From: Desulfocapsaceae bacterium | GTDB lineage: Bacteria > Desulfobacterota > Desulfobulbia > Desulfobulbales > Desulfocapsaceae | Direction of reading: 5' to 3' | Length of the DNA stretch: 64,000 bases | Assembly (NCBI GenBank): GCA_028697885.1 | Contig: JAQVER010000003.1 | Coordinates: 1-64,000, forward strand | In this document: positions 53,464-62,330 of the stretch, piece by piece | Layout: the number at the start of each line of letters is the position of its first letter | How positions within the stretch are numbered: position 1 is the first letter of the stretch | The notes under the pieces: generated by a model | Told to the model about the DNA's origin: nothing | Databases searched by the model: none | Seen by the model: the letters and a program-made list of their open reading frames with translations, nothing else | Program-made: the position numbers and the translations under genes

Positions 53464-54365
53464 GAGCTGATCCCTCCCTGTGGTGCGGTATCATCGGGCT
53501 GTTCGGCGGCGGTAGTGTGGAACGGATTGTCTGGTTCCTCAGGTAAGGGTTTATTACAGAAGGGCTTGTGACCACCATGGGGTGGGAGGATTTCATCTTC
53601 CAGCCCCTCTTTGGTCATTACCCTGACATAATGTTCATAGTGCTCTTCAACCATCAACTCCTCTGGGAGATAACCCGTCAAAAAGACTGTGCCCATGGGG
53701 AAGACGGACGTGGAGAAATGAACATTGTACCAGTGCCATATGAAGAGAAAGAGAGCGGCCAGGAGCGCCTCGTCGCTGTGGGCGATAAGGCAGAGGTTGA
53801 TGAGCTCTCCTGGTATGATCTGGGTGGCAAGCACTTTGTTCCAGATAACGAGACCGGTAAGACCGATGACAAACATACCCCAGAACGGTGCCCAGTAATC
53901 AAATTTTTCCTTCCAGGTGAATTCATCTCCATCAGGGCGTACAGTGGTAAAATAGAGGAGATACTTCATCAGTCCTATGATGTCTTTGGCATCCTTCATA
54001 TTGGGGATCATAGGCTGCTTAATCAGTATCTTGGTGACTTGGCCAGCATTCATCTTTCCCTCTTTCTTGAGGGGTAAAATCTGTTTAGTCAGGATTTGGC
54101 CGACAACACGGATGACATGGTAAACAAAGAGAATGAGCATGATGGCACCGGTCACCTTATGTATTGTCGGGGCCATCTTACTTCCTCCGAAAAGAGCATA
54201 GAGGTACGGGGCCCAGCTTGTATCGCTGAACTTGAGAGGCATCCCGGTCAGCACAAGGATAATGACCGTGAGTGCCAGAATGATGTGCTGGATCCTTTGG
54301 TCCAGATTGAATCTATAAAAATATTTCTTTCCGTCTTTTATTTTTATGGCAGGATATCGTTTCAT
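53460..54365 (-). CDS. Membrane cytochrome b, formate-dehydrogenase-gamma/b561-like
   Basis: A 301-residue protein with four membrane helices. Candidate heme b ligands are histidines in QRIQHIILALTV, THKVTGAIMLILFVYHVIRV-type helix and FLFIWHWYNVH. The pattern fits the gamma-subunit b561 family, which oxidises menaquinol. Its ATG overlaps the stop of the octaheme gene (TAATG). With the two neighbouring cytochromes c it forms a likely quinol-to-cytochrome c module. The last 60 residues are a hydrophilic cytoplasmic tail. Confidence 0.82.
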   Translation of the reverse strand: MKRYPAIKIKDGKKYFYRFNLDQRIQHIILALTVIILVLTGMPLKFSDTSWAPYLYALFGGSKMAPTIHKVTGAIMLILFVYHVIRVVGQILTKQILPLKKEGKMNAGQVTKILIKQPMIPNMKDAKDIIGLMKYLLYFTTVRPDGDEFTWKEKFDYWAPFWGMFVIGLTGLVIWNKVLATQIIPGELINLCLIAHSDEALLAALFLFIWHWYNVHFSTSVFPMGTVFLTGYLPEELMVEEHYEHYVRVMTKEGLEDEILPPHGGHKPFCNKPLPEEPDNPFHTTAAEQPDDTAPQGGISS

Positions 54366-55426
54366 TATTTCTCTTTCCTCCGTCTAAAGGATGCATTGGG
54401 AAACAGGCGGCGAAGCAGGTCTAGAAACAGGATTGCCATCAGTGGCAACAGGGTACCGCCGGTGAGAATGATGAAAAATGTGGTAAACCAGTATATTACC
54501 GGATTTTGTTTCATGTTGAATTCGGCATGGACCTTGTAATTCGCGAAGTCTGTGGAGGCTCCTGGATGACAGTCCACGGAGTTACAGATTTGTCCCCTGT
54601 TCTCTTTATAAGTTGTGGCGCGGGGATCCTTGTTTTCATACATCTGGTGTACGGATTTCCCCTTCGGCACATGACAGTCCAGACAATCTGGCACCGATTC
54701 GTCGAGGAGGTTGGCTGCCTTGCCGTGAAAGGTTTGACCATAAGACCCTCCCGCGCTGGTAGAAAGATTGTGCCTGGCGACCAGTTTCGGGTCGTCATGG
54801 CAGCGAGCGCACGACTCTGCAATATTAAGGGGGCTTCTGCTCTTGTGCAGCCTGGTAGTGATGTGATTGTAAAACCTGTTGATAAATTCTTCTTGTGTAT
54901 GACAAACGCGACAGCGCCCCAGCGCATCCTCGGCAACACCGGGTCTGACTTTTTTAACAAAGGCAAGGGGTCTGAACATCGGGTTGTCATGACAGTCCTT
55001 GCAGGTGGGCATATCCTCACTGAATGGTTTCTCCTTGCCGTCCTTGTCCTTCTTGCTGTGAACACTGTCGTCTAAAGAGGTTGCAACACTTTTGTGGGTG
55101 AACTTCTGCTCCGAAGTCGGTTCTATGATGTGGCAAAGCACGAGGCAGTCGACCGGTTTGGCTGGTTCATGTGGAATTTTGGTTATATCTACGTGACATC
55201 CCTCACATTTAACCTTGCCATGGACGCTCTTGCTAAAAATATCCTCATTGACAAAGAGAAGCCGCATCTCTCCATTCTCGTCAACTCTGCTTAATCCCGG
55301 GTACTTGTGACATAATAGACAGTTGCCGACATCTGCCGCCAGCACACTTGCCGGCATGAAATAGATGGTAAGCAGTACAAAAATACCAATGTAACCAAAT
55401 GGTCCGAAACGTGACTTCAATCTCAT
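54365..55426 (-). CDS. Octaheme c-type cytochrome with C-terminal membrane anchor
   Basis: A 353-residue protein: signal peptide (about 1-31), six CxxCH motifs (CLLCH, CEGCH, CKDCH, CRVCH, CARCH, CLDCH), a CLVLCH (CX3CH) and a CNSVDCH (CX4CH), then a C-terminal helix (WFTTFFIILTGGTLLPLMAI) and a short basic tail. The anchored C-terminus places the hemes on the periplasmic face beside the cytochrome b subunit. Similar NrfH/Cbc-like modules feed periplasmic cytochromes in Geobacter relatives. Confidence 0.85.
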   Translation of the reverse strand: MRLKSRFGPFGYIGIFVLLTIYFMPASVLAADVGNCLLCHKYPGLSRVDENGEMRLLFVNEDIFSKSVHGKVKCEGCHVDITKIPHEPAKPVDCLVLCHIIEPTSEQKFTHKSVATSLDDSVHSKKDKDGKEKPFSEDMPTCKDCHDNPMFRPLAFVKKVRPGVAEDALGRCRVCHTQEEFINRFYNHITTRLHKSRSPLNIAESCARCHDDPKLVARHNLSTSAGGSYGQTFHGKAANLLDESVPDCLDCHVPKGKSVHQMYENKDPRATTYKENRGQICNSVDCHPGASTDFANYKVHAEFNMKQNPVIYWFTTFFIILTGGTLLPLMAILFLDLLRRLFPNASFRRRKEK

Positions 55427-55523
55427 CTCCTCTCCTTTTTTGTAACAGTTTAGGATGCACTCCGTTCTGTAAACAACTGTACCGCTATAGGTTTCGCAGT
55501 GGTGCGAAGGGATTTTTCACTTT

Positions 55524-56444
55524 TTACATGTTATGGCATGCCACACAGATACTGCCCCCTCCCCATGCTTTTCTCAGCCGGGCTTTATCGCTTGCACCGG
55601 TAGATGCTGCTTTTTCAGTGGGGATAACCCCCCGTTCATGGGGGTTGTGGCAGGTAATACAGGTGATTTTCCCCTCGTCGTTCAGTGGCAGTACGATCCA
55701 GAGATTTCTCTCAGACCAGTGCATTCTGGAGGTCACCTTTTCGGATGGTTTGACGCGATGGTTTTTATTGAGGGGGTGGTTGCCGGCTTTGTTATTGTGA
55801 CAGCGCAGGCAGAGTACTTCAAGATCACCGACAAGATGGACAGTATCTTCTCCCTTTTCTCGCGATTCCAGGGTCGCGTGTTGCTCGTCCGGCTTGGTTT
55901 CGTGGCAATAGAGGCATGATTCGGAGTTTATTGCCCCTGAGGCGTCCAGCTGTTTGTGGGGGTCAAGCATCTCGTATTGCTTCTCCTGATGACATTGAAA
56001 ACAGAGGAAGGTTCTGCCCAGAGAGGGGTCTGTTCGTAAAAATGCCTTATTGTAGTTTTTGAATTTGTATTTCGGTTCACATTGCAGAGCCATATTGTGG
56101 CAGGTGTAACAGGTGATTTTGCCGTCTGTGAGGGGAAACTCTGCCGGGATAGTGGCCTTTTTCTCCGCGGAGAGTGGTATGTCAACAGGATGGGTGTAAG
56201 TGTCGGGAGTGTATCCATGACACCTGCAGGTCTGTGTATAGTTTTCATATCTCAGCTGAACAGCATCACCCCTGTTTGGTCGCTGCAGATGACACTCGGT
56301 GCAGTATTGCTCGTTGAAGTGGATATTGGTTTCAGCTGTTACGCCCGGGGTGATGAAAGAAAGAGCCTGTTGGTTGTCGTTATTTGCCAGTGTTATGTGG
56401 CTGGCAGAGAGGAGAAACAAGGAGATACATGCTGTTTTCTTCAT
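55524..56444 (-). CDS. Heptaheme/octaheme periplasmic c-type cytochrome
   Basis: A 306-residue secreted protein: signal peptide (1-21) and seven canonical motifs (CTECH, CYTCH, CFQCH, CLYCH, CLRCH, CITCH, CVACH) plus an odd CRCH (CxCH) near residue 73. First gene of the supercluster in transcription order. AGAGGAC precedes its ATG. It may accept electrons from the inner-membrane module that follows. Confidence 0.85.
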   Translation of the reverse strand: MKKTACISLFLLSASHITLANNDNQQALSFITPGVTAETNIHFNEQYCTECHLQRPNRGDAVQLRYENYTQTCRCHGYTPDTYTHPVDIPLSAEKKATIPAEFPLTDGKITCYTCHNMALQCEPKYKFKNYNKAFLRTDPSLGRTFLCFQCHQEKQYEMLDPHKQLDASGAINSESCLYCHETKPDEQHATLESREKGEDTVHLVGDLEVLCLRCHNNKAGNHPLNKNHRVKPSEKVTSRMHWSERNLWIVLPLNDEGKITCITCHNPHERGVIPTEKAASTGASDKARLRKAWGGGSICVACHNM

Positions 56445-56870
56445 TGTCCTCTAGTATCAACTTTCCTATTTAATCAAAATGGTTACCCCCATAGAGGGGA
56501 GGCGTCTTTGTAGGATGATTTGATGTTATCATCATGGAGGGTACTTGAAAAGGGGGGGTTCCCTACTTGTAGGCTTCGAAATCCCTTGTTGTGCTTTTAG
56601 GTGGTGTAAAGGTGAGGGGGAAGGCAGGAAAAAGGATGAGGGATAAGATGGCTTTTTCCGATGCAGTGGGGATTGCCACAAGAAGGTCAATATCGTTGCT
56701 GGATTCATTAACCTCTTTATAAGAGGGGAACAAATGTCAAGAGATAAAGGGGAATTTCGAACCGTAGAATGACAAGGAGATATGTGAAATTCGATATTTT
56801 CCGGAGTCTTTGTTTTTTGGTTAGGTTACATGCAGTCCATCTTTAACATGCTACGGGCATACTCTCGAGG
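56445..56870. other. Intergenic between the response regulator and the cytochrome cluster
   Basis: This 426-base segment should hold the promoter and any operator of the cytochrome cluster. No clear -35/-10 pair, sigma-54 site or terminator was identified by eye. A small CCCCCAT...GGGG palindrome lies near 56490. Confidence 0.35.
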
Positions 56871-57512
56871 TTAGAGCTCTGTCAGACCTTCCCGGATGGC
56901 ATATTTGACAAGTCCGGCCACAGAGTTAATCTGCAGTTTTTCCATGAGTCGCCCACGCCGTCCTTCAATAGCCTTGACGCTGACAAAGAGTCTTTCGGCA
57001 ATTTCTTTGGTTGAACGACCCTCGGCAATCAGTTGCAGCACTTCACGTTCTTTGGTCGTGAGGTTTTCTTTCTTGGCCTCGGAGAGCAGGCGACGTCGGT
57101 AATCGTGAACAACCGTCCCGGCAATTTTGGGGCTGAGATAGGTCTGGCCGCTACGGACTGCATCTAGGGCCTGGTTGAGTTCCTGAAAGGCGCACTCCTT
57201 GAGAAGAAAGCCTGAGGCTCCGGCCTGAAGAGCACCGACAATGAAGCGTTTATCCGAATGCATGGACAGGACAATGATCTTACAAGAAGGCATCTCCTCC
57301 ATGATCGAACTGGTAGCATCAATTCCGTTCATCTCCGGCATGCTCACATCCATGATGATGATATCAGGTTTTTCCCGGCGTGCCACCTCGATGGCCTGCC
57401 TGCCGTTTTCCGCTCGGCCAACGATGGTGTAACCGGCGAGCCCGTCAATAAGTGAACAGAGTCCGTCCCTGACAATTTTATGGTCATCCACCACAATAAT
57501 TTTTAATATCAT
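56871..57512 (-). CDS. NarL/FixJ-type response regulator
   Basis: A 213-residue regulator: receiver domain with D9/D10 and phospho-acceptor D55 (IIIMDVSMPEMNG), and a LuxR-type HTH (LTTKEREVLQLIAEGRSTKE) at about 150-205. It overlaps no neighbour but lies five bases after the kinase gene, its likely partner. Position directly upstream of the cytochrome genes, same strand, suggests it controls them. Confidence 0.9.
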   Translation of the reverse strand: MILKIIVVDDHKIVRDGLCSLIDGLAGYTIVGRAENGRQAIEVARREKPDIIIMDVSMPEMNGIDATSSIMEEMPSCKIIVLSMHSDKRFIVGALQAGASGFLLKECAFQELNQALDAVRSGQTYLSPKIAGTVVHDYRRRLLSEAKKENLTTKEREVLQLIAEGRSTKEIAERLFVSVKAIEGRRGRLMEKLQINSVAGLVKYAIREGLTEL

Positions 57513-57517
57513 CTTCG

Positions 57518-59515
57518 TTAACTGCCGGATTGCGCGCAGGCCTCTTTGATTGGAATTGTTATGGTTATGGTTGTTCCTTGACCTTTTTGAGAATCAATCA
57601 CCACTGTGCCACCGATGTTGACTACCCGCTCACGGACGCTGAACAGGCCAAATCCTCCGCTTGTGTTCTCCCCGTCTTTTTGGTTCCCTTCTTTCATGCC
57701 GCAGCCATTGTCCATCACGGTTATACGGACACCTTTGCCTGTACATCGAACTTCTACCTCCGCAGTATCAGCATGGGCATGACGGACGACATTTATCAGT
57801 AATTCACGTATGGTACGGAAAATAAGGGCCAGAAAGGCGGGGGTGGTGCATTTGGGACACGCATCACATGCGGATTTGATTGTGAGGGAGTATTTTTTTT
57901 GAAAATCTTCAGCGAGCCATTCAAGCGCGGCCTTAAGGCCTAGCTCATACAAAATGGGCGGACTGAGTTCAAAGGTGAGGGTGCGCACATCCTGTACTGT
58001 CTGCTCAATGATGGTGGCGATAAGCTGAAGTTTTTCCAGGATGACATCGTTTGATGTGGAGGCAATGAGTCCATCCACATACATCTTCACAACCGAAAGG
58101 GACTGTCCTACCTGGTCGTGGAGGTCAGTGGCAAGCTGGCGTCGCTCCTTGTCTTCTATCTGCATAAGTTCCGATGAGAGGGCGCGAAGACGTTTCCTGT
58201 GGTTGATCAGTTCTTCCTCCTTCTCTTTGCGGGTCACAATTTCTTCCTGCAATACGATATTAGCCTGACGGAGCTCTCTGGTTCGTTTCTCGACCTGTTC
58301 TGCAAGATTTTTTTGGACCTCGTGCAGGTCGTTTTCAATTTGCAGCCTTTCTTTGATCTCTTTGACCATCTGCTCATTCAGCTGACGACGTGATGTCGTA
58401 TGTTCATTGATGATATTTTTTTGATATTCACTGGTTTGTTCAAAATCGGCGATCATGGAGCGGAGGTCATCACTTAATCTGGAAAATTCATCGGTGTTGA
58501 AGCCTATTGACAGTGGAGTCTCTGGTTGTGCTTTTATCCGGGAAGGTAAGGCTTGATCGATAAGGTCTCGGAATGTCGAAGTCACAACCCTGAGCTGATT
58601 TCGGTAAAAGACGAGAAGGAAAAGGAGGGTTATAAGACCTATGCCAATGTTTGAGAAAAGGACATAACGAAGGATCTTGCTGGATTGTTTGGTGATCGGG
58701 CGATCGGTCTGAACCTCAAGGAGCCACTGGGGTTTCTCCAGATAATCGGAAAGGAGGCTGTATACGGTGATTCTGTTTTCTGTATCATAAAAGACAAAGG
58801 GTGTTTCTGGGCCAAGTATGGATATATCGGCTGGAATCTTGGAAAGGGACTCTTGCTCATTGAGATCCAGAAGTCGGCATTCGACCTTGGTCTGTTTTTT
58901 TAATTTTGCCATTAACTCTTCGGTGAGCAAGCGGCCCAGCATCAGCGTTCCGACAATGGGCCCGGTGTTTTCACTGGTGATAATGGGGTGGGATGCGATC
59001 AAGAGTGGACCGCGCGCTGTTTTGAGAATTCCATTGATTGAACTGTCCACGTCGGGATGGCGCAGCAGGGGATGACTTCTGGCCAGGCCGGTCGGGGGAA
59101 GCTCAGCGAGGCCCATTTCCTGTTCTGTCTCTAGGTTGAGCAGTCTGCTCAATACCAGCGATCCGTCGAGGCGAAAGATATATAACAGATTTAACTTGAT
59201 ATTTGTAAAAGTGGTATTCCCCAGATTGGAGGTGATATATTCCGGGTTTACGTTTTGTACAAAATTATAGGTGTCATCCCAGGCCGACCAGTCATGAGCG
59301 ATGGTTCCCAAACCTTCTTCTTCCCGCAGCAGTGCTTCAATTATACGTTCCATCTCCTGTTGAGCCAGGTTATGTTCAAGTTGAAGATGGTGGGGGGAGA
59401 CAATCAGCTTAATAATGAAATAGTTGGCAAGTGAGTATATGGACACTAGGAGAAGAAGACTGAGGAACGCCTTTCCCTGTATTAATCTGATTTTCCCTGA
59501 CATCATCTTATGCAT
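57518..59515 (-). CDS. CHASE4 sensor histidine kinase (NarX-like)
   Basis: A 665-residue kinase: membrane helix (about 12-40), periplasmic CHASE4 sensor domain (HDWSAWDDTYNFV), second helix (about 285-305), coiled-coil segment, HisKA_3 with H466 in DLHDQVGQSL and an ATPase domain (RELLINVVRHAHAD, DNGCGM, GFGLFSVRERV). HisKA_3 kinases pair with NarL-type regulators, matching the next gene. CHASE4 ligands are usually small molecules outside the cell. Confidence 0.9.
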   Translation of the reverse strand: MHKMMSGKIRLIQGKAFLSLLLLVSIYSLANYFIIKLIVSPHHLQLEHNLAQQEMERIIEALLREEEGLGTIAHDWSAWDDTYNFVQNVNPEYITSNLGNTTFTNIKLNLLYIFRLDGSLVLSRLLNLETEQEMGLAELPPTGLARSHPLLRHPDVDSSINGILKTARGPLLIASHPIITSENTGPIVGTLMLGRLLTEELMAKLKKQTKVECRLLDLNEQESLSKIPADISILGPETPFVFYDTENRITVYSLLSDYLEKPQWLLEVQTDRPITKQSSKILRYVLFSNIGIGLITLLFLLVFYRNQLRVVTSTFRDLIDQALPSRIKAQPETPLSIGFNTDEFSRLSDDLRSMIADFEQTSEYQKNIINEHTTSRRQLNEQMVKEIKERLQIENDLHEVQKNLAEQVEKRTRELRQANIVLQEEIVTRKEKEEELINHRKRLRALSSELMQIEDKERRQLATDLHDQVGQSLSVVKMYVDGLIASTSNDVILEKLQLIATIIEQTVQDVRTLTFELSPPILYELGLKAALEWLAEDFQKKYSLTIKSACDACPKCTTPAFLALIFRTIRELLINVVRHAHADTAEVEVRCTGKGVRITVMDNGCGMKEGNQKDGENTSGGFGLFSVRERVVNIGGTVVIDSQKGQGTTITITIPIKEACAQSGS

Positions 59516-59762
59516 TTATTTCTTTTACTGCGGCCATCAGGTGACGTTGTATCTCTCTGAAACCTTTTGGTAAAATTTTACTATCCGTGGCATGGAATAC
59601 ACGTAACCCACGAAGCTCATCCACCGCCTGCTGAAAGTAAGCCCGTGTTGCTGTAATTTTTTTTCTCAAAAATGCTCTCATAACATTAAAAGTATCTACC
59701 ACCATCTGCAGTGGATCGATGTGAAGAAATTGAATTATCTGGCGAGACAAATGCCAACTCAT
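59508..59762 (-). CDS. Small hypothetical protein coupled to the kinase
   Basis: An 84-residue, mostly helical basic protein. Its stop overlaps the kinase start by eight bases, which supports translation of both. No motif, signal or membrane segment recognised. It could be a regulatory peptide of the two-component system. Confidence 0.5.
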   Translation of the reverse strand: MSWHLSRQIIQFLHIDPLQMVVDTFNVMRAFLRKKITATRAYFQQAVDELRGLRVFHATDSKILPKGFREIQRHLMAAVKEINA

Positions 59763-60199
59763 TTTATTAAGATGGTTGGAAATGTGCCGTTATGAACCGA
59801 AAACACGTCTAAATGAAAAAATATAAAGATAACAAATACAAAAGCAAGTAGTGATGTGAAACATAGATTAATACAGAGAAGAGCAGGCCCTTGTATTTGC
59901 CTGGAACTTAAAGATTATATTATAAGTATAGCAAAAAATACGTCTATTGCAAATAGGTGGATAGCGTATGTGGCGCTTCATCAGAGATTCATCTTCGTTG
60001 TAGAATTCGTTCATGAATTAATCATTTTTTTGAATAGTTATCACGGGTATTCTCCATACACCTATTGCAATATGAAGAATTAAGTCGAAAAACTGGTGAA
60101 CTCGTGCAGGCTTGAATGTCAAACATGATGAATTTGAAAAATAAATTTCAGATAAAAATACTCGGGGTGACATCTTAGTCGTTTTGCAAGAACCTTATA
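59763..60199. other. Intergenic, nothing recognised
   Basis: A 437-base AT-rich gap between the small gene upstream of the kinase and the TPR membrane protein. Only short frames without family resemblance are present. The promoter for the kinase operon should lie here. Confidence 0.35.
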
Positions 60200-61507
60200 T
60201 CAACTTTTTTCATTTTGCAGACTTCTGCGATAGGCCTGGAGATACTTTTTTGATGCGGGTTTCATAGACACGGCACAGGCAAACTGTTCTTTCGCTGCAG
60301 TTGAGTCACCTTTGGCCTGTAAGCATTTACCATACCAATAATAATTATCGGCATTAGATGGTTCTAATAATACCTTGTTATGGCTCTCCTCAATGGCTTT
60401 TGCCAAATGAAGGCGAGCTTTTTCCTGCTTACCGTTTTGTTGAAAACTCAGAAATAACGAGAGATTAACCTGTACCTGGTGAGGATCCCGACTATAATGA
60501 ATCATGTCAAGGCGAATGGCCTTACCATTGGTGGCAAGAAACCTCTGTTCATCCTCCATTTCTTTATAAGTATGGGCTAAACTGCGTAACAGAGCCCTGT
60601 CTTCCGGGCTTTTTTCAAGAAGCGCCTCATAGAGATCGGCCGCATTTTTCCAAGCTCCATAACTGCAATAGCGTTTGGCAAATTTTTTCTTTCCAGCGGT
60701 TATGCGCTTTACCATCTGGTCATGCAGTTCCGGAGATTTCCAGCAATACCAGCTCGCCGATCCTGCTCCAGCAAAACAGACAAGAACTACTCCGACCATT
60801 GCTATAGCCGGACCCCATGGAGTTGTATGTGGCCGTTTTCCCTGGCTCAGCAGGAGATAGTGCTGGGTCAGAAAGGCCAGAGCCATTGCAATAAGGAGCT
60901 CTGCAATCTCAGCCTCGTTAAATAAAAAAAGACGAACTTCACACAGCGCCCCTGTGATAAAGTAGGGGCTGAGGTAGAGTGGCGGGACAGGCAGTCCGTG
61001 GTCTGCCAAACATTGCGCCAATCTATTTCCGCTCCTCTGCAAAAGAGGGTAGATCAGACCATATCCTATCAAACCGGCAACAAGACCAATCTCAATGATT
61101 CTCTTTTGCCATGTTGCTGTTGGGCCGGTAAGAAAGTTGTGGAGGTTAACCTCCTGCTGAAGATTATGGTGCTGAAAAAACTCCGGGCTTGCAAAGGAAA
61201 ACAGACGTTGGCCCCAGGAAATTTCCTCGCCAACCACATAGAAGCAGGCCAGGGCGAGGATAGCAAAAAAGAGACGGTAGGGATGTGTGTACCGTGTCAG
61301 GAGAAGGGAACCAATAAGGGTTGCCGCAAAAAAGAAGACCTGGGTCCATTCCCCGAGGAGATCCTCATAGGTGGCAATGATATAGAGCCGCGGAAACTTA
61401 ACTGCCAGAATAACAAAGAGGGACACAACCCCAACAAAAAGTATGGTTGCTGTTATCCCTGCAGTATTTCTCGCAGAAATTATAGTATTTCCCTGAGGGT
61501 TACTCAT
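60200..61507 (-). CDS. Polytopic membrane protein with C-terminal TPR repeats
   Basis: A 435-residue protein. The first 240 residues hold about seven membrane helices with a conserved-looking loop (VGEEISWGQRLFSF, then FFQHHNLQQEVNLHNF); the rest has TPR-like repeats (around YWYGKCLQAKGDSTAAKEQF). The GEEISWGQR and NLHN motifs recur in an uncharacterised membrane family. No catalytic signature. It overlaps a small membrane peptide gene upstream. Confidence 0.65.
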   Translation of the reverse strand: MSNPQGNTIISARNTAGITATILFVGVVSLFVILAVKFPRLYIIATYEDLLGEWTQVFFFAATLIGSLLLTRYTHPYRLFFAILALACFYVVGEEISWGQRLFSFASPEFFQHHNLQQEVNLHNFLTGPTATWQKRIIEIGLVAGLIGYGLIYPLLQRSGNRLAQCLADHGLPVPPLYLSPYFITGALCEVRLFLFNEAEIAELLIAMALAFLTQHYLLLSQGKRPHTTPWGPAIAMVGVVLVCFAGAGSASWYCWKSPELHDQMVKRITAGKKKFAKRYCSYGAWKNAADLYEALLEKSPEDRALLRSLAHTYKEMEDEQRFLATNGKAIRLDMIHYSRDPHQVQVNLSLFLSFQQNGKQEKARLHLAKAIEESHNKVLLEPSNADNYYWYGKCLQAKGDSTAAKEQFACAVSMKPASKKYLQAYRRSLQNEKS

Positions 61508-61649
61508 GACATTCTCCTTTTACTTGAATTACTCTGCTCCTTCTGAATTTGTAACACAGGCTTTTGATCAACTGACCAACGATACTGATAGCCATGAAGC
61601 CAATTATAACTACAGCTACCAAACCAATATTTTCAGACACGCCATACAT
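61500..61649 (-). CDS. 49-residue single-helix membrane peptide
   Basis: ATG six bases after GGAGAGG; encodes an N-terminal polar start, a hydrophobic helix (IGLVAVVIIGFMAISIVGQL) and a basic tail. Its stop overlaps the start of the TPR membrane protein by eight bases, so the two are co-translated. Too short for usual calling limits. Probably an accessory subunit of the larger protein. Confidence 0.65.
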   Translation of the reverse strand: MYGVSENIGLVAVVIIGFMAISIVGQLIKSLCYKFRRSRVIQVKGECHE

Positions 61650-61701
61650 TTGAATCCTCTCCATTTAACATAATGTAATAATAGGTAATAAATAGAATGC
61701 G

Positions 61702-61740
61702 AAAAAACCCCTTTTCCGGCCACTCAAGACCGGAAAAGGG
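61702..61740 (-). terminator. Terminator upstream of the membrane pair
   Basis: CCCTTTTCCGG pairs with CCGGAAAAGGG (61709-61719 and 61730-61740), followed on the minus strand by six T. It ends transcription of the Asp-rich gene. Confidence 0.75.
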
Positions 61741-61805
61741 TAAATATGTGGGAGCTCTTGGTGGATTACATACCAACAAGACCCCTTGTTAGGGAACGAC
61801 CTTGA

Positions 61806-62282
61806 TTAATCTTCTTCAAGTCCACTATTGTCACTATCGCCATACACTTTAACAACTACAGGATCATCTTCATCATCATCATCATTATGATCTTCATCAT
61901 CGTCGCTATCATCACTGTCATCACCATCATCATGATGATCTCTGTCATCACCGACTACTTGATTGATGCAGGTACCGGCGACAACGACCTTAGGGCTCCA
62001 GTAAATGCCGGTCTTATAGTTCGGAGCCTGCCAGCGAAAGGTCACTGTCTTGGTGGAATTTTCCTTCAGGTACTGCTCGCTGCAGACCTTGCCCACCACA
62101 GTGCCGGCATCGTCATAAGCTGTAAGTTTAACAGCAGCTTTCAGGGCATTGTTTGTTGTGTTTTTAACATTCGCAGATATATATACGGACTCATTCATCT
62201 GTACTGAGCCGGCGGCCATGCCCATACTGGCGCTTGCCAAGGCGACTGCCATCGCCAAAAGAATTATTTTTACGATTTTCAT
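61806..62282 (-). CDS. Secreted protein with Asp/His-rich tail
   Basis: A 158-residue protein: signal peptide (1-23), a beta-sandwich-like domain (ESVYISANVKNTTNNALKAA, resembling FxLYD/CARDB-type modules) with two cysteines (67 and 104 approx.), then about 30 residues almost entirely Asp, with His and Ser. The tail could bind calcium or other metals. Function unknown. It is followed by a terminator and preceded by the choice-of-anchor-like gene. Confidence 0.65.
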   Translation of the reverse strand: MKIVKIILLAMAVALASASMGMAAGSVQMNESVYISANVKNTTNNALKAAVKLTAYDDAGTVVGKVCSEQYLKENSTKTVTFRWQAPNYKTGIYWSPKVVVAGTCINQVVGDDRDHHDDGDDSDDSDDDEDHNDDDDEDDPVVVKVYGDSDNSGLEED

Positions 62283-62330
62283 TCTATTCCTCCAATATTA
62301 AGAATAATCATTGTGTTAAAGAACCTTACG

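Noticed and set aside
59856..60083. 75-codon plus-strand frame between two minus-strand operons
   Set aside because: No ribosome binding site, no family resemblance, and AT-rich composition typical of spacer DNA.
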